From the NCBI GenBank assembly GCA_910587655.1, contig CAJUND010000044.1, positions 1 to 18,982 on the forward strand: a stretch of DNA of 18,982 nucleotides, in the 5' to 3' direction. Shown here in pieces: positions 1-4,929 of this stretch; position 1 is the first letter of the stretch; each line of letters begins with the position of its first letter. The translations under genes were made by a program, and so were the position numbers. Source of the DNA: an uncultured Agathobacter sp. (GTDB lineage: Bacteria; Bacillota; Clostridia; Lachnospirales; Lachnospiraceae). The notes beneath the pieces were generated by a model. The model had not been told where the DNA came from. It ran no database searches and was given only the letters and a program-made list of their open reading frames with translations.

Positions 1-127
1 GCCGGTATACCATTAGTGATTTAATCACTGATATTTAAGCAACGCTGTACTAGTTGGAGTAGTGGCGGCTATTTCTTTTTACCCTTGTAAATCTTGTAAC
101 AGAGACCGACAAGAGAGACAATGAGTA
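1..127. other. Unassigned sequence left of the integrase remnant
   Basis: No intact gene is visible. On the plus strand, frame 35-124 encodes a short hydrophobic stretch (LSNAVLVGVVAAISFY) followed by a basic/polar tail. Just upstream, in another frame (12-38), ISDLITDI is encoded before a stop. Together they could be a frameshifted small membrane peptide of the holin-like or type I toxin kind. This is a weak guess, and the stretch may simply be unrelated DNA joined to the remnant by a deletion. Confidence 0.25.
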
Positions 128-132
128 TACAA

Positions 133-243
133 AACTGGAACACGGAAACGGACATGCGCAACCTCTGCATAGTTCATCTGATGCTTAAATGTGTAACAGT
201 GACATTTACCGTCTTGATTCCGTCTTTTTTAAGAGCGTGTACT
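133..243 (+). pseudogene. Remnant of a tyrosine integrase (tandem neighbour element)
   Basis: Positions 133-186 are nearly identical to 10228-10281 of the intact integrase, and 187-243 match 10703 to about 10761 through the stop codon. The intervening 421 bp are missing, which also shifts the frame. Only about residues 129-146 and 287-305 remain, so all catalytic residues (R151, K175, H244, R247, H270, Y279 of the intact copy) are lost. This is the right end of another element of the same family, integrated at the same tRNA and since decayed. Similarity continues past the stop through the intergenic module, promoter and terminator. Confidence 0.88.
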
Positions 244-246
244 GAT

Positions 247-312
247 TTGTAATACATTTTTCCTTCAGCAGTTGTCCCATCCGTGATGGCTGCTGAAAAA
301 ATTGTAATACAA
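247..312. repeat. Box-pair module A: two TTGTA-N-TACA palindromes, 55 bp apart
   Basis: TTGTAATACAT (247-257) and TTGTAATACAA (302-312) lie 55 bp apart, start to start. Between them is a hairpin with TTCAGCAG pairing to CTGCTGAA, flanked by T-rich and A-rich runs, so it could terminate transcription in either direction. The same module occurs at 6856-6921 and 10763-10828, and a shorter variant at 7893-7947. The boxes may bind a regulator or replication protein. Their function is not known from sequence. Confidence 0.75.
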
Positions 313-334
313 AACGCTTGTTTTGTGTTATAAT
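309..334 (+). promoter_or_regulatory. Promoter with ACAAAAC-GCTT-GTTTTGT palindrome
   Basis: A TATAAT -10 (329-334), preceded by TGT as an extended -10, lies 3' to the palindrome ACAAAAC-GCTT-GTTTTGT (309-326). The -35 is poor (AATACA at 17 bp) and overlaps the second TTGTA box. The identical arrangement recurs at 10825-10850. The palindrome and box suggest operator control of the small gene at 385. Confidence 0.7.
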
Positions 335-384
335 TTAATTAGAAACCGGAGGGCAAGGGAAACCTAATGGGGAAAGGAGAAACC

Positions 385-570
385 ATGGAAACAATGACAG
401 AGCAGGAAGTAAAACAGAACCTCATAGACAATTATATTAACTTGCTAAGAATTAAAGCTGCGGAAACGGCAGTAAACAAGGAACTTGACATACAGCTTGA
501 GGTTGTGAAAATAAAGCTGACGTCATACAGTGTCGATACTGCTGGAATTGAAAAAATGATTCTCAGTTAG
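385..570 (+). CDS. Small helical protein, cargo of the remnant element
   Basis: A 61-aa protein, mostly charged and helical (starting METMTEQEVKQNLIDNYINL), with no membrane segment and no family I recognise. The ATG at 385 follows GGAAAGGAG at 370-378. A longer reading from the ATG at 367 would place the start inside this ribosome site. The upstream promoter and downstream terminator are nearly identical to those around the 50-aa gene at 10909, but the two proteins are not evidently related, so the slot looks like an exchangeable cargo position next to the att site. The gene appears intact although its neighbouring integrase is broken. Confidence 0.6.
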   Translation: METMTEQEVKQNLIDNYINLLRIKAAETAVNKELDIQLEVVKIKLTSYSVDTAGIEKMILS

Positions 571-581
571 AAAAAGGAAAC

Positions 582-644
582 CAGAAAGGACGGGCTTGCC
601 CCCGCCCTTTTCTGTATCAAAAAACCAGTGATAAAATCACCGGC
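582..644. terminator. Double hairpin terminator of the remnant element
   Basis: The first hairpin pairs CAGAAAGG (582-589) with CCTTTTCTG (606-614), with an inner GGGC/GCCC pairing. The second pairs CCAGTGAT (625-632) with ATCACCGG (636-643), preceded by an A run and followed by CTTTTG. Both are conserved at 11080-11141. They end the cargo transcript on the plus strand and may also insulate against transcription from the att/tRNA side. Confidence 0.75.
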
Positions 645-684
645 TTTTGTCTATTTAAAATCAAAGAAACCTATCTGCTTCGAC

Positions 685-729
685 TGCGCGATCAGGGGTT
701 CGAACCCTGGACACCCTGATTAAGAGTCA
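685..729. repeat. attL: 45-bp duplication of the tRNA-Lys 3' half
   Basis: Identical to 11181-11225. It covers the tRNA 3' end, T arm, variable region and anticodon arm through the anticodon loop (minus-strand sense). After position 729 the sequence diverges from the tRNA, so this copy lacks the D arm and the 5' acceptor strand. Because a remnant element lies immediately to its left, it is the junction between two elements in tandem and not a junction with the chromosome. Confidence 0.9.
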
Positions 730-772
730 CTGACCGCGCATAATGCCCTTTTCTGTTACTTTGATTTTTGAC

Positions 773-798
773 TGATACTGTTTTCAGTTTTAGTATCA
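773..798 (-). terminator. Hairpin downstream of the repressor gene
   Basis: TGATACT (773-779) pairs with AGTATCA (792-798) around a 12-nt loop, about 40 nt past the repressor stop. On the minus strand it is followed by an AT-rich but not strictly T-run sequence, so termination is plausible and not certain. Confidence 0.45.
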
Positions 799-839
799 AA
801 TCTTGTTTCTAATTTATGTTTCTTAAAAATCGTTACCTT

Positions 840-1193
840 TTACCCTGCGTTTTTTGAATTTAACAATGCTTCCTGTTGTTTTGCCTGCTCTGCCCCGGAC
901 TGTGCCAGCAGCAGGATGCTTTCTCTTGTTCCTTCCTTACATTGTCGGAAGTGTTCCAGCAGTTCCTGCTCCTGGTCCGTCAGAACCGGGGGCGGTGGTC
1001 CCTCGTCCAGATCCAGCAGGTAGTCAGCGGATACGTTTAGATATTTGCAGATTTTTTGAAATGTGTTTAAATTTGGCAATGTTCCATTTTTCCATCTGCT
1101 GGTTGGTGATTGTGCTATATGCAAATCTTTTGCTAATTTGTTTAATGATATTTCCTTTTCTTGTAATAATTTTTCTAGTTTTTCGTAAAACAT
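840..1193 (-). CDS. XRE-family (Cro/CI-like) repressor
   Basis: A 117-aa protein. Residues about 4-63 form an HTH_3 domain: ISLNKLAKDLHI gives helices 1-2, SPTSRWKNG the recognition helix, then TFQKICKYLNVSADYLLDLD, the typical end of the domain. A proline hinge (GPPPP) leads to a short helical C-terminal part, probably for dimerisation. There is no RecA-type self-cleavage domain, so induction, if any, is not by CI-like autoproteolysis. AAAGGG precedes the ATG at 1193. It is divergent from the early phage operon, with operator repeats in between, as in temperate-phage switches. I infer that it keeps the prophage silent and controls its own synthesis. Confidence 0.85.
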   Translation of the reverse strand: MFYEKLEKLLQEKEISLNKLAKDLHIAQSPTSRWKNGTLPNLNTFQKICKYLNVSADYLLDLDEGPPPPVLTDQEQELLEHFRQCKEGTRESILLLAQSGAEQAKQQEALLNSKNAG

Positions 1194-1210
1194 TTTTCCC
1201 TTTCTGCAAA

Positions 1211-1216
1211 ATTATA
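1211..1216 (-). promoter_or_regulatory. Repressor promoter -10
   Basis: On the minus strand TATAAT lies about 20 nt upstream of the repressor ATG. The -35 is weak (no good hexamer at 17 bp). The first operator copy (1215-1225) overlaps this -10, which suggests autoregulation. Confidence 0.6.
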
Positions 1217-1290
1217 GACTTTTTGCGATGTTAGCCTTGACATTGTAACTCAAAAAGTCTATTATGCTATTAGAGGGTAGACTTTTTGAG
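1215..1290. promoter_or_regulatory. Three operator copies TAGACTTTTTG(AG) for the XRE repressor
   Basis: TAGACTTTTTG at 1215-1225, its inverted form CTCAAAAAGTCTA at 1249-1261, and TAGACTTTTTGAG at 1278-1290. The middle copy occupies the spacer of the early promoter and the third lies just downstream of its -10. The first covers the repressor -10. This layout fits a phage genetic switch. Confidence 0.8.
1237..1265 (+). promoter_or_regulatory. Early phage promoter (consensus sigma-A)
   Basis: TTGACA (1237-1242), a 17-bp spacer and TATTAT (1260-1265). It should drive the operon starting at 1361, possibly as far as the terminator at 4888. Operator copies inside and below it mean bound repressor would block it. 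Confidence 0.85.
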
Positions 1291-1360
1291 ATACAAAATC
1301 TTTTTAGTTACCCATTATACCATATTTTGGGGATTTTTAAAAGTAAGTGGAGGTGCTGTT

Positions 1361-1708
1361 TTGAGTGTATCGTTTGATTGCAAAGGCGATGTGGACCGGG
1401 TGAAAGAACTGTTTTGCTTTTTATTGTTTGATGTTCGTTCTGCAGTTTCAGACAGGGACCGTTATCTGGATGAATGTTATAAAATCACTTCCGGTATGGA
1501 CTGTCCGGGTGATGAATTAATGTTTCGTTCGGGTTTTTCGGCTGTTTTTGAGCTTTACCGTTCTGCCAGTGCGGATTATGCATCCCGCTGTATTGAGCTT
1601 GCGGAATTTATCCTGGCAAACACTGACAGCATTTGTTTCCAGGAATGCCAGTCTTCTGGGATGCAGGATGAAACACCGGATTATGATGATGAACAGTGGA
1701 AGAAATGA
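1361..1708 (+). CDS. Small early phage protein, paralogue 1
   Basis: A 115-aa protein if started at the TTG at 1361, which has GGAGG at 1349-1353 with 7-nt spacing. The longer reading from 1286 would begin inside the third operator and has no ribosome site, so I reject it. The sequence is acidic and helical, with no membrane segment. Its C-terminal part (ELYRSASADYASRCIELAEF, then ILANTDSI) resembles that of the proteins at 1925 and 2211, so the three form a small paralogous set. It is the first gene of the early operon. No known family is recognised. Confidence 0.7.
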   Translation: MSVSFDCKGDVDRVKELFCFLLFDVRSAVSDRDRYLDECYKITSGMDCPGDELMFRSGFSAVFELYRSASADYASRCIELAEFILANTDSICFQECQSSGMQDETPDYDDEQWKK

Positions 1709-1719
1709 AAGGGGATTTT

Positions 1720-1890
1720 ATGGGTTACTGCAGATGGTATGAAAAGTATCTGGAAGATGTGCCAGAGCATAAGCGGAAGCTGTGTGAAGGATGCGGAATG
1801 TACTGTACAGACTGTCCGCTGGTTACCGAAAAGGATGATGCATCCTTCATCCTTCCGGATTTAATACCGGTACCGGGTGCCAGTTTCTAA
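1720..1890 (+). CDS. Small cysteine-rich protein, possible zinc knuckle
   Basis: A 56-aa protein from the ATG at 1720, preceded by AAAGGGG at 1708-1714. Another start (GTG 1696) overlaps the previous gene and lacks a ribosome site. The core CEGCGMYCTDC holds four cysteines spaced C-x2-C-x3-C-x2-C, with one more cysteine near the N-terminus (MGYCRWY). This fits binding of one metal ion. It lies between two paralogous small genes in the early operon. Function is unknown; a DNA- or protein-binding accessory role is only a guess. Confidence 0.6.
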   Translation: MGYCRWYEKYLEDVPEHKRKLCEGCGMYCTDCPLVTEKDDASFILPDLIPVPGASF

Positions 1891-1924
1891 TATGAATACC
1901 GGAAGTAGTGAAAGGGGGTATTTC

Positions 1925-2194
1925 ATGGACAGCAGTTACCTGCACTGTGACAGTACAGGCCAGATAAGCAGCATATTTTATAATTATGAGCTCGGGCTGC
2001 AGGAACTGCAGGCGGAAAGGAACCGGCGGCTGGAAAAGCTTTCCAGATTTAACAGCGGAAATGCTGATTCCGACAGTGAAGCCTTTGAATTTGCCCTGAA
2101 GGAGTATGAGGAAGCCAGTACCAGTTATTCGGTGTTCTGCCGCAGTTTTGCCGAATTTGTCCTTGCCAACCGTGACCATATTGAAATTCAGTGA
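1925..2194 (+). CDS. Small early phage protein, paralogue 2
   Basis: An 89-aa protein from the ATG at 1925, behind AAAGGGGG at about 1911-1918. It is rich in charged residues and predicted helical, with a central region of the form LQELQAERNRRLEKLSRF. The C-terminal SYSVFCRSFAEFVLANRDHI aligns with SRCIELAEFILANTDSI of the 1361 product and with RRQLADWLLDNAGCV of the 2211 product. Stop and next start are separated by a short gap holding a strong ribosome site, so the genes are co-translated. No known family is recognised. Confidence 0.7.
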   Translation: MDSSYLHCDSTGQISSIFYNYELGLQELQAERNRRLEKLSRFNSGNADSDSEAFEFALKEYEEASTSYSVFCRSFAEFVLANRDHIEIQ

Positions 2195-2210
2195 AAGGGG
2201 GTGACAGACC

Positions 2211-2489
2211 GTGGGACTGTCCGGGATGAAGGATTACACAAAGCAGGAACAGTATGATTACCTGGTTGAAATGCTGTCGGAACGGAATGCGGAATATAAA
2301 AAGTGGTGTTCAGCCCTCCAGCGTTCCTTTGCAGGGGGCGGGAAAAAGAAGAAAAGCATTCCTGATACAGATGTAATCTACCGCCAGGCGGAAAGTGCCC
2401 TGCTTCTTGTGGATAATGCGCGCCGCCAGCTGGCAGACTGGCTGCTTGACAATGCCGGCTGTGTGCATGTCGCCGAACCGCCCCCGTAA
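2211..2489 (+). CDS. Small early phage protein, paralogue 3
   Basis: A 92-aa protein from the GTG at 2211, with AAAGGGGGTG at 2194-2203. It is helical, with a basic GGGKKKK patch near residue 48 and a C-terminal helix ARRQLADWLLDNAGCVHVAE that matches the ends of the 1361 and 1925 products. It is the last early gene before the GC-rich intergenic region, and its stop codon overlaps the TAAAA at 2487-2491 that borders the inverted repeat. Function unknown; a role in early replication control is inferred only from position. Confidence 0.65.
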   Translation: MGLSGMKDYTKQEQYDYLVEMLSERNAEYKKWCSALQRSFAGGGKKKKSIPDTDVIYRQAESALLLVDNARRQLADWLLDNAGCVHVAEPPP

Positions 2490-2583
2490 AAAGGCAGCGG
2501 GGCCGCCGTTCCGGCGCGCGGATGCCTTAAATATTACGAATAATGTCTGTGTAAAAGCCCGGTGCGGGGGACTGTGTGCAGGC

Positions 2584-2667
2584 GGGGGGTTATGCACGCT
2601 CTGGCGGCACGTTTCCGGTACAGGATCAGGGCGCCGCCCCCTGTACCGGAAACGTGCATAACCCCCC
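2584..2667. repeat. Long central hairpin with composite stem
   Basis: The inner stem pairs 2607-2624 with 2640-2657 (18 bp, perfect) around a 15-nt GC-rich loop. The outer stem pairs GGGGGGTTATGCACG (2584-2598) with 2653-2667 (15 bp, perfect). The two share the five bases CGTGC on the right side, so GCACG on the left exists twice and the structure can slide between two pairings. This is the strongest foldback in the window and the best candidate for a packaging or strand-initiation signal in single-stranded phage DNA. Confidence 0.8.
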
Positions 2668-2722
2668 GGCTGTGCACGTCACCTGCACGGGCTGTGCACG
2701 GACTGCAAGCGGAGTTTTGCAC

Positions 2723-2731
2723 TTATGCACA
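2723..2731 (+). promoter_or_regulatory. DnaA-box-like site TTATGCACA
   Basis: TTATGCACA fits the DnaA box consensus TTATNCACA. Two near matches, TTATGCACG (2590-2598) and its reverse complement (2653-2661), form part of the hairpin. This supports a replication role for the region, but a single 9-mer match is weak evidence. Confidence 0.4.
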
Positions 2732-2953
2732 GCCCCGTTCCTGTAACCATGGCAAGCCGCCGTGTAAAGGCTTTTCCATCCCGGAGGCAGGAACCGCTGC
2801 TGCTTTATGGCGGATGGTGCAGCACGGAAGGCTGTGCGGGCATCCGGTGCGGGCACCGGGCGCTGTCTGACTGAACCTGGTGAAGCTGCAGGCATCCGCG
2901 CGGCGGAACGGCGGCCCCGCTGCCATAAAACACACCGGAAGGAGGGACTGCGT

Positions 2954-3208
2954 ATGAACAGGCTGAGAGAAGCCGGAATGCGCTGGGAGGCGCGCCAGAC
3001 CATGGACGGGTGGCAGCTTGCCCTTGTCCGTGACGCGCTGACATGGGAGCCTCTTGACGCTCCCGGTTACGTGTCGCGCTCCGCCGCAAACATCAGGCAG
3101 GCGGCCATGTACCTGAACCATGGGTACCGGGGACCGCGGCTGTCGGAACGCGACACAGGGATACTTGACGATATCAGGCGCGGGGCGGAGACCCTGTACC
3201 TGCGCTGA
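2954..3208 (+). CDS. Hypothetical small phage protein
   Basis: An 84-aa protein from the ATG at 2954 behind GGAAGGAGGG at 2938-2945. The same frame is open upstream into the inverted-repeat region, but the ribosome site fixes this start. The protein is basic and tryptophan/arginine-rich (MRWEARQTMDGWQLALVRD), with no membrane segment and no cysteine. The pattern 'WQLALVRDALTWEPLDAPGY' suggests a short beta-containing fold, and the C-terminus (ERDTGILDDIRRGAETLYLR) looks helical. It is the first gene after the intergenic region, just before the RHH-like and ssDNA-binding genes. Function not recognised. Confidence 0.65.
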   Translation: MNRLREAGMRWEARQTMDGWQLALVRDALTWEPLDAPGYVSRSAANIRQAAMYLNHGYRGPRLSERDTGILDDIRRGAETLYLR

Positions 3209-3228
3209 AAAAACGGAAGGAGGAATTT

Positions 3229-3573
3229 TTGCCTGAAAAAATGTTAAAAACAGTTTCCAAGTCAGTCCGCATGACGGAAGAGGTTTACGGGTATGTGATG
3301 CAGACGCCGGGAAAAGGATTCAGCGAAAAATTTGAAAACATAATCCTCACGGCATGGAAAAGGATTCCCGAACTGAACGGTGAAATCGGACGCCTGGAAA
3401 AGAAACTTGAAGTGAAAAGGCTTGATCTGTACCGTATGCTGGATGCAGAAAGAGACCTTGGTGATTTTGTCCGGACCTGCAGGAGGATGAACGGACAGCT
3501 TGAGGCGATGCGCCTTAAGCTGGATTCCGCATCCGCATGCATTCCGGGGAACATGGAAGGAGAAAAAGAATGA
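3229..3573 (+). CDS. RHH-like small protein with coiled coil
   Basis: A 114-aa protein from the TTG at 3229, with GGAAGGAGG at 3215-3223; the ATG at 3241 would be too far from it. Residues about 8-45 (SKSVRMTEEVYGYV, then GKGFSEKFENIILTAW) have the strand-helix-helix pattern of ribbon-helix-helix DNA-binding proteins. Residues about 50-105 are a charged heptad-type helix, probably a coiled coil (EIGRLEKKLEVKRLDLYRML). Its stop overlaps the next start (ATGA), so it is coupled to the ssDNA-binding protein gene. It is a candidate to bind the palindromes in this element, but no direct evidence links them. Confidence 0.6.
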   Translation: MPEKMLKTVSKSVRMTEEVYGYVMQTPGKGFSEKFENIILTAWKRIPELNGEIGRLEKKLEVKRLDLYRMLDAERDLGDFVRTCRRMNGQLEAMRLKLDSASACIPGNMEGEKE

Positions 3574-3929
3574 ATCATATGAAAATCCTGGTGTTTTTTA
3601 CCAGCGTGTTAAGCATCCCGCCGCGTGACGGCAGGGACGGACTGGACGGGGTGTCCGTGGAATACCTTTTTTTCGGCGAGAACGGGGAGCAGGTGGAGTC
3701 AAAGGTGACTCCTGACGGCACCTGCGGCACAAGGCGCGGCAAGGTGTTCATGCCGCCGGAGACGGCGCAGAAAGTGTCCTGGGTTCCCGGAATCTATGAC
3801 GGCTCGTTTGAAATGACGGTGACTTCTGAGGGGAAACCGACGCTAAAGCTCACTGACATTGACTTTGTTTCAAAGGCAGCGATAACAGCGCAGCCTGTGA
3901 AGGAAAACGGGAAGGGGGACGGTAAGTAA
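3570..3929 (+). CDS. gpV-like single-stranded DNA-binding protein
   Basis: A 119-aa protein from the ATG at 3570 (AAGGAG at 3558-3563). It is predicted mostly beta. The segment WVPGIYDGSFEMTV...GKPTLKLTDIDFV (residues 71-100) aligns in pattern with the end of Ff gene V protein (YAPGLYTVHL...GSLMIDRLRLV), including the Pro-Gly-x-Tyr turn. Position also fits, since gene V precedes the small coat genes in Ff phages. The C-terminal tail (residues 101-119) is polar, as in many SSB-type proteins. Its role would be to coat the viral strand before assembly, replaced by coat protein at the membrane. The match is by eye; a structure prediction should show an OB fold. Confidence 0.7.
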   Translation: MNHMKILVFFTSVLSIPPRDGRDGLDGVSVEYLFFGENGEQVESKVTPDGTCGTRRGKVFMPPETAQKVSWVPGIYDGSFEMTVTSEGKPTLKLTDIDFVSKAAITAQPVKENGKGDGK

Positions 3930-4015
3930 TGGAATTTTTAGCTTATATGGCACTTGCTGCCATTGTGTCCTTTATCTTAAATGTTATAATTCATTCCCTT
4001 TCTGACGACTTTTGA
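3929..4015 (+). CDS. 28-aa single-span membrane peptide (pVII/pIX-like)
   Basis: A 28-aa peptide, MEFLAYMALAAIVSFILNVI followed by IHSLSDDF. The ATG at 3929 overlaps the previous stop as TAATG, with GAAGGGGGAC 8-9 nt upstream. It is essentially one membrane helix with a short acidic tail. Size, hydrophobicity and position between the ssDNA-binding protein and major coat fit the Ff pVII/pIX end-cap proteins (33 and 32 aa). It is too short for most automatic gene callers. Assignment rests on size and position alone. Confidence 0.6.
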   Translation: MEFLAYMALAAIVSFILNVIIHSLSDDF

Positions 4016-4033
4016 GTGTCAGGAGGTGACTGT

Positions 4034-4222
4034 ATGCTGGAAGTATTAAATCTGGTGATTAATGACATGGTCTGCTTTTTTGGGGAAAACCCCCTGGTGT
4101 TTCTTCTTTCAGCTGCCGGAGTGGTTGTCCTTGATTTTCTGGCTGTGTGGCTTGTATTTCTGTGCTGTGGCCTGCTGGATCTGCTTGACAGGAGGAAGGA
4201 AGATTATGCAGATGGAAAATGA
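4034..4222 (+). CDS. Small membrane protein, virion or assembly candidate
   Basis: A 62-aa protein from the ATG at 4034, with AGGAGGTGA at 4021-4029. Residues about 22-52 are strongly hydrophobic (VFLLSAAGVVVLDFLAVWLV) and may form one long or two short membrane segments, followed by a charged cytoplasmic tail (LDRRKEDYADGK). No family is recognised. It lies in a run of four tiny membrane-protein genes before the major coat gene and overlaps the next gene by 17 bp, which points to translational coupling. Confidence 0.65.
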   Translation: MLEVLNLVINDMVCFFGENPLVFLLSAAGVVVLDFLAVWLVFLCCGLLDLLDRRKEDYADGK

Positions 4223-4469
4223 ACATGGAAAAGGGGGTGCTGCGGATGCCATACAGAAGATGCTCGAAAACGGGACTGAAAACGGCATGGAGGATGTGCA
4301 GGATGTTACTGAGGCAGGCACGGAAGCTTCCGGGAGTGCTGCGGATGCTGTCCCGTCCCCCGTGGAGGCAGTGACTGACATATCCGGCACGGTTGCCGTG
4401 CTGTTTGTGCTTGCGATGATATTCGGCCTGATGGTGTTTGACATGTTTTCGAAAAAGTGGCACACATAA
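4206..4469 (+). CDS. Single-span small protein, minor coat candidate
   Basis: An 87-aa protein from the ATG at 4206, preceded by GGAGGAAGGA (4191-4200). The frame is open upstream, but earlier codons lie inside the preceding gene. Residues 1-57 are polar, acidic and Ala/Gly/Thr-rich; residues about 58-80 (GTVAVLFVLAMIFGLMVFDM) are one membrane helix, and the end is basic (FSKKWHT). An acidic N-terminal part, one membrane helix and a basic tail is the general plan of filamentous phage coat subunits, but with no signal peptide. It could be an alternative coat or cap protein. Confidence 0.6.
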   Translation: MQMENEHGKGGAADAIQKMLENGTENGMEDVQDVTEAGTEASGSAADAVPSPVEAVTDISGTVAVLFVLAMIFGLMVFDMFSKKWHT

Positions 4470-4482
4470 GGAGGTGGTACAC

Positions 4483-4623
4483 ATGACGTTTGACACGGAA
4501 CTGTACCGTGTCCTGGCGGGTGTCATGACTGCCGGCATACTGACCGGCTTCACAGCGGGTTTCATATCGTGGGCCATGGGCTACGCGGTATATTCCATCA
4601 TAAAATTTTTCAGGCAGTCCTGA
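4483..4623 (+). CDS. Tiny membrane protein (pVII/pIX-like)
   Basis: A 46-aa protein from the ATG at 4483 behind AAGGAGGTGG (4468-4477). Residues about 10-40 are hydrophobic and small-residue rich (VLAGVMTAGILTGFTAGFIS), ending in a basic KFFRQS. It probably makes one or two short membrane helices. The gene sits directly before the major coat gene, as the end-cap genes do in Ff phages. No sequence family is recognised. Confidence 0.6.
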   Translation: MTFDTELYRVLAGVMTAGILTGFTAGFISWAMGYAVYSIIKFFRQS

Positions 4624-4651
4624 CGGGCTGCAGTGAAAGGAGGTGATACCA

Positions 4652-4879
4652 ATGCAGTTAATTCTCGGTTATTTTATGTCATGTTTTGCGGCACTGCTTG
4701 CCGGATCAATTGACGTGACAAGCATCAAGTCAGCGATGAACACAACATTCGGTGACGTGAAGGATGCGGTTGTGCAGCTTATCAGTGCAGCCCTTCCGTT
4801 TGCGCTTGCAATCATCGGGACAGTCCTTGCCGTAACCATCGGCATCAAGGTGTTCAAGAAGCTCACGGCGCAGGCATAG
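4652..4879 (+). CDS. Major coat protein, pVIII-like
   Basis: A 75-aa protein from the ATG at 4652, with AAAGGAGGTGA at 4636-4646. Residues 1-18 (MQLILGYFMSCFAALLAG) form an N-terminal hydrophobic segment, probably a signal peptide. An amphipathic part follows, then a membrane helix (residues 47-65) and a basic end. The end AVTIGIKVFKKLTAQA closely resembles the M13 pVIII C-terminus GATIGIKLFKKFTSKAS, where the lysines face the DNA. The strong ribosome site fits high expression. It is the last gene before the central terminator, exactly as gene VIII is in Ff phages. This is one of the best-supported calls in the prophage. Confidence 0.85.
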   Translation: MQLILGYFMSCFAALLAGSIDVTSIKSAMNTTFGDVKDAVVQLISAALPFALAIIGTVLAVTIGIKVFKKLTAQA

Positions 4880-4887
4880 TGCCGGAC

Positions 4888-4929
4888 ACATAAAAGGACA
4901 GAACCCGTACCGGGCCTGTCCTTTTATGT
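4888..4929. terminator. Central bidirectional terminator after the coat gene
   Basis: ACATAAAAGGACAG (4888-4901) pairs perfectly with 4916-4929; the loop contains a further CCCG/CGGG pairing. The A run and T run on either side let it act in both directions, for the coat operon from the left and the reverse gene from the right. Ff phages also have their central terminator directly after gene VIII. Confidence 0.9.

Larger units (their letters stand above)
2492..2925. repeat. Intergenic region bounded by a 34-bp inverted repeat; candidate phage origin/packaging region
   Basis: There is no credible gene in 2490-2953. The arms 2493-2526 and 2891-2924 are reverse complements over 34 bp with one mismatch. 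Between them lie a long hairpin (2584-2667), several TGTGCA/TGCACA words, a DnaA-box-like site (2723-2731), and smaller hairpins such as CCGGTG-CGGG-CACCGG (2844-2859) and TGCTGC...GCAGCA (2798-2824). Nested hairpins in one intergenic region are characteristic of filamentous phage origins and packaging signals. A directly repeated TAAAA sits one base outside each arm (2487-2491, 2926-2930), so a MITE-like insertion is the alternative. Confidence 0.7.

Noticed and set aside
685..729. A second tRNA-Lys gene at attL
   Set aside because: Only the 3' half is present; D arm and 5' acceptor strand are missing, so it is an att duplication.
2530..3121. Several open frames of 60-130 aa on both strands in the GC-rich intergenic region
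   Set aside because: High GC removes stop codons; none has a ribosome site, and all run across the inverted repeat and hairpins.
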